Assembly (NCBI GenBank): GCA_047495785.1
Contig: JBLDXI010000074.1
Span: 1,178,001-1,242,000, forward strand
Origin: Lepidodermella squamata
Lineage: Eukaryota; Gastrotricha
Length of the DNA: 64,000 bases
Direction: 5' to 3'
Numbering within the stretch: the stretch's first letter is position 1; every line of letters starts with the position of its first letter. Position numbers and translations under genes: made by a program. Of the stretch, positions 1 through 10,780 are shown one piece after another. The notes below the pieces were generated by a model. The model was not told the DNA's origin, searched no databases, and was given only the letters and a program-made list of their open reading frames with translations.

Positions 1-401
1 CTGGCATTGAAAGAAAACCGCGACTAATTCCCAAGATCTGCTCCCCAGACTTGCGACTGAAGATTTTTCGATTCCCGAAGTCCGATACGAAGATAGGTGA
101 TCATTGGAGTGAAATCGTGTTGATCCTAGTTGTTCACCAAATAATCTAATCCATCAACTGTGAACATCAAAGTCTTCAAGTTGGAGACTAAGGGTGAACA
201 CATTTTCACTTCATTGTTCACCTATCTTCGTGCGGGACTGGGGCAAGGATCCGATTTGGGTGTCATCGACGCTATATTGCTCACGTTCTTGTTTCTCTCT
301 TTTCAGAAGGTCAGCAAAGGTTATTCTTGCTCATTTATATCGCAAGATCTCGGGTTCATCCGCCATTGCTACCATTATATCATTTTACCTTTTCTTTCCA
401 G

Positions 402-868
402 TATTGTGGTGAGCGAGATATGACGTATCTTCAACGTCTCTACCCGAACTTGGCTTGCTGCCGGGGTCGCATCGTTTACGACATTCGAGTCTGGGACTGC
501 GATAGAGATGCAACAGTGGCCACTCGATCAATCCCATCGCCAGCAACCGACGCTCCCATGCAACGGCTTACTTGCCTCAGTCAGAACTACAACATCGAGC
601 TAAGATTCAGGCCGTATTACCGCTGCTGCGGAACGACAACTTACGACCAAAGATACGAGAGCTGCAGAACGGTTCGTTCCCATTATCATTGTGGAAAATG
701 TTAAAATTGAGGGCTCTTCTTATTCAGGCGATCGGACGGGACGGCTCTCGATTCGATAAGGTGGAGCTTATACAAAACTTGGCTCCACCTCGTACGCTGA
801 TCAGCTGCAAGAACGGTGATATCAATGTTGTCTACAAAACCTACGACACGTGGAAGTACTCGTGCTAA
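402..868 (+). CDS. galaxin-like secreted protein, 3' part (5' end not found)
   Basis: Two exons are visible, 402-671 and 728-868, joined in phase 0 over a 56-nt intron that starts gttcgt and ends ttcag. A pyrimidine tract ending in AG lies just before 402. The peptide holds two di-cysteine motifs, one with CYS-GLY-GLU then LACC and VYD, the other with YYRCCGTTTYDQRYESC, followed by a tail with ISCKNGD that ends KYSC at the stop. The same order (second repeat, third repeat, short tail with a final Cys) is seen in the gene at 10781-12246, so a first repeat and signal peptide should lie upstream. I could not find them in bases 1-401 and they may be outside the window. The CC-x4-YD pattern resembles galaxin repeats of animal extracellular matrix proteins; this is motif-level recognition only. 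AATAAA occurs near 938. Confidence 0.75.
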
Positions 869-1328
869 CTATGCGCCGCTATAGCTATATAGCTCTACCT
901 AGTTTCAAGTGCTATTTTTTCGAAAGTTTCTAAATACAAATAAAGCTGGACGTTATTCCTCAAGAGCTTCAATCGATCTCGCGATGAAAATGAATAGGTA
1001 TCACAACAGAATGCGACGTATAAAACTAAGAAAAACTCCGAGGAATCAACTAAATTTCGTGCTAACGCAGGATGTTGTTCGCTTATAGGTTGCTGGTAAA
1101 TCGAAAAATTAGACAAAAAATGGATTAAAACCAATTAAAACATGCCTGTTTTTTTTCTAATTTACAGCAGTCATTTTCTGTAATACATGCATTGACACGT
1201 GGAAACGTGTTAAATCTGTACGTCAATAGCTTAACTAGCCAGCAGAAAAAAAATCGCCCGGTCAAAGGTGTCAGGTAGTAGAGCCAAAACCTGCAGTTTA
1301 ATTTTTAATACAATTATTTTACTGCAAA

Positions 1329-1796
1329 ATGCTGAAATTATCTTTCATAACAGCTTTATTCATCCTTTTCGACCTTCAGATCGCAAACAGCCAGGCGCCA
1401 TCGTGGCCTGCATCAAGTGGTATGTCTCGCATGGAAATTTCTTGGAATCAACAATGATTTCAAAATATCAGGATTCCCCGGTTTCCAACTGTTTACATGC
1501 CAGACAAAAGATTTTTACATCGACCCTGCCATTTTGTCTTATTACGATTGCTGCGGAACAGTCCCTTACGACTTCCGGGCTGAAAAGTGTTTCACAGTAC
1601 GGATAACTTTAATGAATTGCGACTGAGAAAATTTCCGAACTCTTTTTTTCAGCGAAAAACAGCTGCTGGACCGGTTTTGTACAGAACCGAAAATATGAAA
1701 GTTGACCAATTTGCCAATCGATTTGTCAAAGTTTGCGCTGATGGGGCTGTTTTGATTTTCGGGACCTTCTCGCAATTTTGGCCTTATAACTGTTAA
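1329..1796 (+). CDS. small secreted protein with one galaxin-like motif
   Basis: Three exons, 1329-1419, 1472-1596 and 1653-1796, give 119 aa. All junctions are GT-AG and the phases agree (phase 1, then phase 0). The N-terminus MLKLSFITALFILF is a signal peptide, with cleavage likely after IANS. The mature part has one di-cysteine unit, CQTKDFYIDP then YYDCCGTVPYDFRAEKC, matching the third repeat of the larger paralog at 10781-12246. A last exon has one Cys in KVCADG and a Cys as the final residue, as in the neighbours on both sides. AATAAA follows at about 1829. The function is unknown; an extracellular, disulfide-bonded product is inferred from the signal peptide and the Cys pattern. Confidence 0.85.
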
Positions 1797-2113
1797 ATCC
1801 ACGATACCTACTATTTGAAAATACCTCAATAAAACTATGAATTTGCATATTATTCTTATTATTGTCAGTATCTAGTACCCGCAGTTTGTAGGTTGAGCAT
1901 TTTGGCTAATAAATCAACCATAATAAATAAAAATGTCGCTCGCCTGTTATTTCAGGTGCGATCGTGTAAACAAAAGGTCACGCCTTTTATCAACTTGGCT
2001 TCACTCGCACCTTTCTGAAGTTGGTTGACCAAAAAAAGATGCGGTTTTTAATGACAGTTTCACGTAAGATGCAGTTATGCGTAAAGGGTGAAGTTCTCCG
2101 TCGAGATACTTAA

Positions 2114-2526
2114 ATGAGTAGTTTTTTGAAGCTATCACTATTGGCATCTGCTGCCTTTTCACTTCAAGCTACCGCATCGCATGTTTTCTTCTTCCAACCG
2201 ATGCCAAGCTTCGTTTTCAGCCCGTTTATTTGTCAAGGAAACAGATTTTTCATCGACACGCAAATCCACCGATTCTACAAATGTTGCGGCCCGTCGCCAT
2301 ACGACAGCCGAGCTGAAAACTGCCGAAGCGTAAGATTTGCCATATATTTTTGGAAGCCCGCTGAATATTTTGCGATGATTAGAGATATAAGGCTGGACAG
2401 CGCGTTTATCAGCCCCAGACGATCAACAAGAAGCAACGAGTCGTAAGAACGATCGTCGCGTGTAGTGCTACCCGGCGGTTTTTCATTTTCAAGGATTATT
2501 CAGCTGCCCGTGGATTCGAGTGCTAA
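2114..2526 (+). CDS. small secreted protein with one galaxin-like motif
   Basis: Two exons, 2114-2329 and 2413-2526, joined in phase 0 over an 83-nt intron (gtaaga...atcag), give 109 aa. MSSFLKLSLLASAAFS is a signal peptide ending near ATA-SH. The single repeat reads CQGNRFFID, then FYKCCGPSPYDSRAENC. The second exon supplies a basic stretch, one Cys in IVACSAT, and a Cys directly before the stop, which is the C-terminal signature of this cluster. It is the third in a head-to-tail array. Unlike the copy at 1329 it has no intron between signal peptide and repeat, so an intron was lost or gained since duplication. AATAAA lies at about 2630. Confidence 0.82.
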
Positions 2527-3922
2527 CATCTTCATCTTTTCATTCATTCACTCTCTTCAATAACATCTCTCATTCAAATTTACCACAATTGAAGGCCTAT
2601 ACTTGACTATACTAATACCACTACCTACAATAAAGCTAAGCACTTATTAGCACTTAAATCTACACGAGAGCGGCTTTCATGTGTAAATGGAGACCATAAT
2701 TTGCCTGTTAAAAGAATGACTGATGTAAAATACGGTTTTCTTTCAATTTTCATTTTCAACGAGTTGAAATGACAAATATCGCCGAGTGAATCATTTGAAG
2801 CGGGAAACAGTTGAAACAGTGATCATGCATTTTTGCCTGACCCGGACCAGCATCATACCGATGAACAATGAGGTGAAATCGTGTTCATCGGCATGATGCC
2901 GATCTGGGGAATTACCCCTGTGGAGATCTCGAAGATCTCGAAGATCTCCACGCCGAAGATCTCCATGCCGAAAAACCACTGGGAAAACCTGGGAAAACAG
3001 AATAGTGCGCTGTCTGCAGGTGCTACGTCTCAGGGTCCTGTTGGATTTCGGCACCTCGAAAGATTCGCAGGTTCAATAGGTCATTATTATCTGACCATTA
3101 TTATCTGACCAGAGTTTTCACTCCAGATGGTTTTCCCTGTGGTTCTTTTGATGCGACGAACTCGAATTAAGGGAATACTCCCATTACCACCATGAGACCT
3201 ACTGTAAGTCTCAAGATTACCACCTGTATTTTGAGTTGCCTGACTTGTGGAACCAGCGAACCAAACTCGCTGTTCAATACCGGCAGAACACAGAAAAAGC
3301 TTTACGTAACAACGACCGAGTGGTCTTCTGGAATCTGGCGTCTCTCGGACCATATCTGCGGTCATTAGTGGAAAATGGGAAAGATTCCGTAAAATCGAAA
3401 TCAGGCCCTTCTGAAGACTTTCTGAAACTAGGGTCCAGTATATCCTGAGACCGGTTGGTCCAAAGTGACTGAACTTTATCGGCCGCAGTCAGACTTTGTC
3501 ATCGAAATTCCGAAGCCGGCATGGAGTTGCATTGCCGGTTGGCCTGTGCCGAAAACTGCGCCATTGCAGCGGAAGAGGGGCCCCGCGAATAACTGGTAGC
3601 TTGTCAGAAAGTAGCCAAGCTCTTTATTTGAGGGGAAATAGCCTAACGCCTAACTGTTTGATGGATGGTCGCTGCTGGTAACTGCAGCGTCAAAAACTTC
3701 TCAAATTCGTGTACACTATGGTTATAATATAACTGCTCATCAGTGCTTTGATCATCATGTTTTTGTTTCAATAAAGAAATTCGCGAAGTTACAAAATGGG
3801 TGATGTCCCATATTTTTCTTTTCGCGGCGCATCGATCAGTATAATATATGTCTACGTCATATCATTTACTTCATCTGAACGCCTGAAACCATGCCAAGAA
3901 GAACGGACCGCAGTGCATAACA
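2527..3922. other. intergenic, no supported gene
   Basis: No reading frame here has a plausible start, splice signals and amino acid bias together. It holds a short stretch of imperfect GAAGATCTC repeats (2925-2970), a palindrome around 2887-2903 and a direct repeat of TTATTATCTGACC (about 3083-3110). From about 3720 on, the sequence is alignable with the DNA upstream of the paralog at 63471, so the duplicated promoter region reaches at least 300 bp back. Confidence 0.5.
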
Positions 3923-4003
3923 CGGCTGATCCAACAATTGGAAGTTGCCAACACATTCACGCGATTTTCACGTGAAATAATGCACGTCATGGAGGCTATA
4001 AAA
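3923..4003 (+). promoter_or_regulatory. conserved core promoter of the Lys/Ala-rich family
   Basis: Three blocks are shared with the promoters at 56216 and 63319. They are CGGCTGATCCAACAATTGG (3923-3941), a palindrome TTTTCACGTGAAA with a CACGTG core (3965-3977), and GGCTATAAAA ending at 4003. The TATA box lies 84 nt before the ATG. A start of transcription near 4028 in ACTTTCGACTTC is inferred from normal TATA spacing. Confidence 0.75.
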
Positions 4004-4080
4004 CAATGCAGGTTTTTCTGCTGAATTATTACTTTCGACTTCTCTTCTATCATTAACCTTTTACTTTCTCTTATTAGAAA

Positions 4081-4617
4081 ATGAACAAGTTCCTCGTTAG
4101 CGCCGTCGTTGTGGTAAGCATTTTACTGATTCTTTGTAAATGCTTACATTCGTTTCATTGCGTTTTACAGGCCGCTTTTATCGTTGTGGTATCGTCTGCT
4201 GCGGCCCCCGCGAAGGCCCCGGCTGCCGCGGCTGCCAAACCAAAGACTCCCAATACATCCGCGCAGAAGTCTCAGAAGTCTGCTCAAAAGAAGCCGAACC
4301 AGACCGACGCTCAGCGGAAAGCTTTCGTCAAGAATGTTGGCGGTGCCGCGAAGAGGAGTCAAGCTGCCTTTGTCAAGAAGATCCAAGCCATGATCAAGGC
4401 CAAATCGCTGCGCAAGTTCGTCGGGAGGTACTACTCGGGCAATGCGGCTGCGATCACCAACGGGATTACTAAGATAGCCAAGGATGAGAAGAAGCTTAAG
4501 TCTTTCGTCGCTGTGCTCGCCAAGAACCCCGAATTGATTGCCAAAAAACTTGCCGCAGTCAAGCCTCACGTGAAGCCAAACGCTAACAGCAAGGCTCCAG
4601 CAGCCAAGAAGCCGTGA
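4081..4617 (+). CDS. secreted Lys/Ala-rich protein, single domain
   Basis: Exon 1 (4081-4113) encodes only 11 codons, MNKFLVSAVVV. A 57-nt phase-0 intron follows, and exon 2 (4171-4617) completes the signal peptide (AAFIVVVSSA) and the mature protein; total 159 aa. The mature part starts with a low-complexity Ala/Lys/Pro linker. An Ala/Lys-rich, probably helical domain of about 85 residues follows, with the recurring elements QRKAFVK, QAAFVKKIQ, LRKFVGRYYSGN, ITKIAKDEKKL and FVAVLAKNPELIAKKLAAVKP. No Cys is seen in the mature chain. Paralogs are at 56380 and 63471, with broken copies near 53.1 and 58.0 kb. The 3' UTR has ATTAAA in TCATTAAAATGTGTGG (about 4813), also conserved in paralogs. I do not recognise the family. 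Confidence 0.88.
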   Translation: MNKFLVSAVVVVSILLILCKCLHSFHCVLQAAFIVVVSSAAAPAKAPAAAAAKPKTPNTSAQKSQKSAQKKPNQTDAQRKAFVKNVGGAAKRSQAAFVKKIQAMIKAKSLRKFVGRYYSGNAAAITNGITKIAKDEKKLKSFVAVLAKNPELIAKKLAAVKPHVKPNANSKAPAAKKP

Positions 4618-4877
4618 GTAGCTGCTGCTGGCCGTGAGTTGCAAACATCTTGCGAGCATCTATCATTTTAACAGCATACTTGGCTTTAACCTGATACTCA
4701 TTTCGTGGAAGATTGCCCAATTTATAGAGGCTAGTGAAACGTTTTGAAGACGCGTAATTTATATTGCTGTTTATCTATTGCATTGTTTGAGGTGTGGGTC
4801 GATTGGTGATATCTCATTAAAATGTGTGGTTGTTCTGGCATCACTCGAATGTTTTTAGCTTTAATCCCGCGCTAATA

Positions 4878-5270
4878 CCGTCATTTGGGGCAAAATGAAC
4901 CTTTGGGGCTAATTGGCCAAAAATTGAGGTTTTCACATTTTTATCAAATTATTTGGCTCGAAAAATACCAGGCCAAACTTTAAAAAGATTTACGGGGACG
5001 ATTATATCAACAAGCCCCTACAAACCTGCAAATTTTCAGCCAGGTATGTCCCGAAATGAGGTCACAGCATGTTGTCGCACAGAGGCGCAAATCTAATCCA
5101 ATGAGCGACGGTTCGATTCCTCATAAAGTACCATTTTGTTTTCTCCGCGTTTAATTTTTTTAATTGTTTTGTTAATTTCCCATTCAAATTATTCCACTAG
5201 CACCACGTATCCCGGGCAATTTTTTGTTCGGGTCATTTTTTCCCCGTGGCCATTTTGCCCCAATTTACGG
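4878..5270. mobile_element. MITE with TA duplication (Tc1/mariner-type ends)
   Basis: The left end CCGTCATTTGGGGCAAAATG and the right end, read in reverse complement as CCGTAAATTGGGGCAAAATG, match at 18 of 20 bases. Each is flanked by TA (4876-4877 and 5271-5272). The 393-bp interior has no transposase frame. It contains GGTTCGATTCC (about 5110), which resembles a tRNA B box. Confidence 0.75.
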
Positions 5271-5272
5271 TA

Positions 5273-6784
5273 GTTGACGGCGCAGAGATCACACAACATT
5301 TAGTTATCTGCGGCCCGGTCATAGGGCTCAGTCATGAGTCGGATCTAGGCGAGCTTAATGCCAAGTTCATCCTGTCTATTCCTCCAAGCATAGAGCGAAG
5401 TAGGACCGCGGAACTGGTAGGGATAACAAAAATCGCAGTAAGGGTCCCCCTTTGGTCCTTGAATGGGCTCACCGTACGGACCGATGGAACTGGTAGGGAT
5501 GATCCATACCATCCCTGGCGGTACTTCGCTCTCTGCCTCCAAGATTTTCATGCATCGTGATCCTTGATGCGCCTATGCTAATCAAATAACATTGCCCAGC
5601 TATTTAAAGCAATTTTTTTCAAATAGAGATACAAATTCCGTGGAATCACAACCTAATAAAACATTCAATCATACCAATCAATCGAGAAAAAAGATAGGCA
5701 TTTTCCGAATCATTAATAAATTTCAATATTTTCTTTACTACGATCTGTTGCGAATCTTTCTGAATCGGCAATGTTTATTGCCATTCACTTTTGAAGGCAT
5801 AACATGTTCTCATTTTTGCGGTTTTCGCCATGTGGCCACTGTGCCACCGGGTGTCGTTATTAATGAACACACATTCACTGATGACAAAAAAACCCTCACC
5901 TTTCGACAGTGTCGTAATAGATGAAATATAACGACATGTCCTTGTATAAAAAACATATAACGACATGTCTAGTGAAGCGCGTTAATACGATAAAATTCCG
6001 GTGGTGTAGCTAATTATCCGGCACTTAGTTGCGGCTGATGAAATCGGTGATGAATTCTCGGCGCCGCCCTTTAATTTCCGCACTCAATATCGTCTCTTCC
6101 AGCACTTTTTAGAGACAAAGAAGTGGAGATATGTTGAACGATGTTGAAACCTACTTTTCAATATTTATGCAAATGAGATTTCCCGCTCTTCAACCTCTCA
6201 AAAGGCGTGCGACATCGTCGCGAAACGCGAAACGCACGCATTTTGCTTGAGAACTTTTGCAAATTTTATCACTTATCATGATCATACATCGTTTTTTGAT
6301 TCATCGTAGGTATTGTGTCAATTTCCCTGTTTGTCCCCAATTTTTTGAAATAAAGTATGTATTGATTTGCCTGGATCCTATAAATAACTGTGTTAGTTTA
6401 TTTTAAATCCTGTTTTCGGCTATGTCTCTGTGAATTCGTGAATGCTGGCGTCTGGCCTGGAAGTCATCGCGCGTCACCTGTGTCAATTCAGCACATTGTT
6501 GGCATTTGTTTTCAACCTTGAGACACGCGTCTCGCCAAGTCTTGCAGAATGAGTGACTTCGCGAGTGTCCCGAAAACTGAATAAATTAAGCATTACCGGA
6601 ATTCCAAATATGTTGTTGGTTTCGTTAGAAAGTAGAGTTAAAGTGGCCACTTGATTTAAAATGGCGGGTATAATTGAAATGGTCTCACATGCTTTTATTT
6701 ATAAAATCTAAATTGTTTGAAACTATAATATTAATTATCAAGGCTAATTGTAATTAGAAACAAGAAATAGCATCACGGCTCTTG
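5273..6784. other. intergenic, no supported gene
   Basis: A minus-strand frame at 5345-5551 includes a few collagen-like GP-x-GEP/GPKGDP triplets but has no splice context and no convincing start. A 14-base segment GAACTGGTAGGGAT occurs twice (about 5410 and 5488). Nothing else is supported. Confidence 0.4.
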
Positions 6785-7064
6785 TTAAAGTCTATCACTT
6801 GTCGGCCTTCCGAAGTACTCTTCGCGATCAATCGATCTCGCAGTGCTCAGAATCCTGGGATAATCAGTGCGATAGTTCGCTATCGTCTCAAAGTTTTCTT
6901 CAGTCGAATGAAGGTCATCGTCGCTAAAAGGTTGGTTTTCTTGTGCTGTATCAGCTGATACCGAAGAAATCTGTTAAAATATGATTAAAATATGATATCA
7001 TTAACACGAGCATAAATTCTAAACTAACCAATGCAGCAATGACGATGAGAAGTAGATAGTTCAT
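6785..7064 (-). CDS. small acidic secreted protein
   Basis: Minus strand, exon 1 at 7064-7029 (MNYLLLIVIAAL, 12 codons) and exon 2 at 6970-6785, joined in phase 0 over a 58-nt intron (gttagt...aacag); 73 aa. The signal peptide is split by the intron and probably ends at VSA. The mature peptide of about 55 residues is acidic, with STEENFETIANYRTDYPRI and then LSTARSIDREEYFGRP. The plus-strand gene at 7745-8039 carries the same two elements, so the pair are divergent paralogs with 5' ends about 680 bp apart. No Cys is present in the mature part. Function unknown. Confidence 0.78.
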
Positions 7065-7744
7065 CTTTTGACGAGTTTTCCGTGAAAAATTGTGTTATTG
7101 CAATATGCGATTGTAGTCGAACTAATGCATCCGATCTCGCAGTCTTATTATTAAATAGGCGCTATCACCTGCTCTTACGAGTTCACGCAGAGTAGGGACC
7201 GGCGCGGTGTTATACGCTCTTGACGTCATTACATGTGGATTGTGGTCCTTCTTGTTCCTTCATATGAAGCTGTCAGATGTATTTCAAGGCGCATGTCAAG
7301 ACTATGACGTCATCGACCTTGTGTTTGCCCATTGCGTCAAAAATTAAATACTAATACATTAAATAATACCAACGAAAAATGATTCATAATGATGCGAGAA
7401 AACGGAGGTGGAAATTAAAGCACCCAAGGCTTGACGTACGTAACGAACGATATGTCCCAAACAAAGGCTTCAAGAATTCCGATGATGCCATCAGATCAGA
7501 TCAGATTAGATACTGGCAACGTGACCTCCTCAAGCGTCATTGTAGTGCAAATGAAATGGACAACAGTCAGTTTTGCAAGAAGTGACGTCATTGCTGCATC
7601 ATTGGAAATTGATGCCCACGATTGTTGAGCATCAATTTCTTTGATATATCTACTGAATGACTGGGACACACGCAGTGCATAGTTTAACGAAAACTGAATA
7701 TTACAATCATAAGGCATCAGACTTCACGGCAAACTCATCACGAA

Positions 7745-8039
7745 ATGAAAAGCTTAACCCCCGTCATTATTTTGGTTCGTTCAATAGTTTATCTTGAATA
7801 CTGGCAGCTTTGACTGATTTGGTATATTTTCTTGACAGATGTTCACTGTAGCATCAGAGGCAGCATTGATAATGCGACCTTTCAGCAACATCCGTCATTC
7901 CACGGAGGAAGATTTCGAGAGGCTACCCGATTATCGCACGAACTCGCCTAGCATCCTGAGCACATCGACGCAGATGGGTCGCGAGGAGGACTTCGAAAGG
8001 CCAGCATGGGAGATACTGCCACATCGCCAGTATATTTAA
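7745..8039 (+). CDS. small secreted protein, paralog of the gene at 6785
   Basis: Exon 1 (7745-7774, MKSLTPVIIL, 10 codons) and exon 2 (7839-8039) are joined in phase 0 over a 64-nt intron that starts gttcgt and ends ttgacag; 76 aa. The signal peptide ends near VASEA. The mature part has STEEDFERLPDYRTNSPSI, LSTSTQMG and REEDFERPAWE, aligning with the divergent minus-strand neighbour. The two DFER segments look like an internal duplication. AATAAA follows at about 8103. An in-frame ATG begins exon 2, so a model without exon 1 is possible but would lack a full signal peptide. Confidence 0.75.
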
Positions 8040-10780
8040 ATTTCCATATACTTTTTCTATACCTAGGGGATTTAGTTTATTTGAAATAATTTATTTTTAA
8101 CCAAATAAAAGCGACACGCGTGACTTCGCCGCTTTTCTCATAGAAATTGACACCCCCTTAATCTCGGATTTCTTTCAAAGCAGGCTATCATTTTTTGTGG
8201 AATAACGGAGTGACCAGTCGCCAGCTTACCAACCATCCCCGCCTTAAATCCTAGCTCCTAGCTAGTATATTTCACGTCACGACTGTAATATGGATCCAAT
8301 CTAACAATCTAGCAATCTGATCCAGCCAATTGTTCAAACTAAATCTCGCCAGCGGAAGGATCGCTTTCAGGTGTATGGATAAGAATTCTCCTCCAGTAAA
8401 TATTGTATAAGACATTGATTCCCCACTTTGATTCCGGACGCTTTGTATACGCTTTAACACAGCCATACCGAAAAATGGCTGCAATATTAATATGCAGAAT
8501 TGGCTCTGAGTTGTTTCTCACGCGCGGTGTGTTATTGTTTACAAATTACTGGCTATATGCCAGTCATGGAAACCTGTTTTCCACTGGCCGTTTTTTGTTC
8601 GCAACAATTGAGTGCACGCACGGAATAAGTTGATGACCGTAATTTCTTGCATTTTGAATTGCGTAGTTTATCAGCGCTGCGCAATCTTCGACGGCGGCGT
8701 CGTGAAGATCGACACTCGAGGAAAAAACACGCCGCACGTGTCGAGGTTCCTATACTAATTTTCGGCTCAACAAGTTTTTTTCTCGGTTGGTGCTAAACAA
8801 ACTTTTATTGCCTGTGTCGGGCAGTAAAAGCTGACTGGCAATTTAATTCCTATTTTCACTGCCATTTCTTCAAAATGAATCTCTTGAATTACCTGCATCT
8901 CTAAAAAATGTTCAAGTTTAGTTATGAGATTAGCTCAGCCCCAGAGAATATTTGTGTAATATCATTTCTCGGTTCGGTTCATTACAGTTTCTAAAGTTTC
9001 CGCATCGCAAACTGACTTGAATTAAGAAGAGCCTCCGAATTTGTTTATAGAACTTATATAACTTATGACGACCCAAGATCATTACCATCTCAATTTCTCT
9101 GATCTTGAGTAAGGACTGATTACGATTACGGAGGTGATTTTCTGGTCATTTTAGAAGCATTTTTAAACAAGTTCTACATGGAACGATTACTTGACGATTA
9201 CTCTTCTTTAACTTCTTTTTCTGAGTTTTCTCCCGCCCGATCACTTTTTCTTCATCAACCTTGAAACGCAAATGCCTCGAATAAGCTGTCTAAGCAGATT
9301 CAGAATTACGAGATTAACCTTTAAATATGCTTAGTTAATTCCTTTCGTTAATTTTGCTCGTAAACGATACCGTGGCGATTCATAAGCAGATCTCAAACGA
9401 AAGAATAATCTCAGCTTTCATCCAATAAATTATCGGTTAAGCCAATTAAATCGCGTTTCAAAACGCATAGTCTGGCCACTTGACACTTGTATAACAAAGG
9501 GAAGAAAAAAATACGCAGCTCGTGCCTACGATTATCATTAAATTTCATCCCGTGGCGACATGTATTTGTCGACCAGGTGTGAGGCGGCTTTTATTACTGC
9601 GTGGGGCTATAGCGCGCTGGGCTCAGGCGATAACTCGAGTTTTTTGTTGTGTTTCTGAGGCTTGAGGCGGCACGCGTGGCCGATTATTAGCAATAAATAA
9701 TAACATAAAAACTTAACTTTTTTTCCTACCATGCGCAAACTCTCACCTACGGGTTGTAAAGATTGGTTTTAGATTCTGCGTTTAGAAAAGTTTTCACGCA
9801 CGTGAAATTGGTGAGTTCATCAGCGTCATTTTTTTTCATATGCTCACACTCTGTCGTTCACTGTCATTTCGAGCAGCAAAAAATAATCATCATCATTTTT
9901 TATTGTATAATTTTTTAACGGCTTGTTAGTGGCGCGCGCGTCAAATAAAAGTCTCCATGCCGCCGAGTCGAGTGGTTAAGAGGGATGGCTCCGTTGTTGC
10001 GCCTAAAAGGTGGTGTTTGTCAACGAGTGATAATAATAATAATAACCATGACACCACTTGCTATCATCATAACAATGCGTGACGTAAAATGATGTGTGGA
10101 TGGATGGATGTAAGTGAGTGAGTGAGTGAGTGTGGTATTCCTGTTATTATACTATGCCCCTTATGTGCGACGATTAAGGTGGCATGCTTTAAACACCCTG
10201 CATTTTCAAGGGTGTGATTTAATCCACCACGCGCGTCTCATATTAACTCGCTACTACTTCGTGTAATGGCTTTGGAAACTGATAACAGAGGTCAAATTAC
10301 GGAAAAAGCCATTAGCCTAATGGCATCACCAAGATCAGGCGTCAATCTCTATGATACCAATCAAAGCCTGATTACAGACATTGTTGAGCCCATCGAATAG
10401 TTGGATTGGATTGCCTTCATATTCTTACCGGTTTTAAGTTTCGAGCATCTCACTTGTGATACCTTCGATCTTCAGTCTGTTCATCCCATGCTCAGTATAA
10501 TCGTAGTTTCTAGCTCAATATAATCGTATGAATTCCTTATTTGTTACCTCTTCGCCATACCGTTTCCCTGGCACTTCCTTTTCTACGGGTACTAGTTGGT
10601 TTCATCTACTACATCCTGTTTTAGCTTCTCACAGAGAAGCTTGAGGTCATAAATGTAAGGCACTTCGATTCATTCGTGTATCAGAACATGTGCCTTTATG
10701 CCAAACTCTTCTTCTTAGTGACTGCAAAGTGAATTTAATACTGATTTTAGGAATTTTAGGTGGTAAAAGACATTTTCGCC
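8040..10780. other. intergenic with simple repeats, no supported gene
   Basis: Only short frames without splice context occur. Simple repeats include a run of TGGA units (about 10096-10110), a GTGA run (about 10113-10132), and AAT repeats near 10029. Bases 9960-10000 resemble the D-arm half of a serine-type tRNA, but no B box follows. Confidence 0.45.

Noticed and set aside
1-401. Upstream exons of the first galaxin-like gene
   Set aside because: A small segment after CTCTTTTCAG (305-320) could be a mini-exon, but no repeat 1 or signal peptide can be read, so I did not extend the model.
5345-5551. Collagen-like GP-x-GEP / GPKGDP frame
   Set aside because: Only a few triplets, no continuing Gly-X-Y pattern, no signal peptide and no splice context.
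9960-10020. tRNA-Ser-like GTCGAGTGGTTAAGAG
   Set aside because: No B box or matching acceptor stem follows; at most a tRNA-derived scrap.
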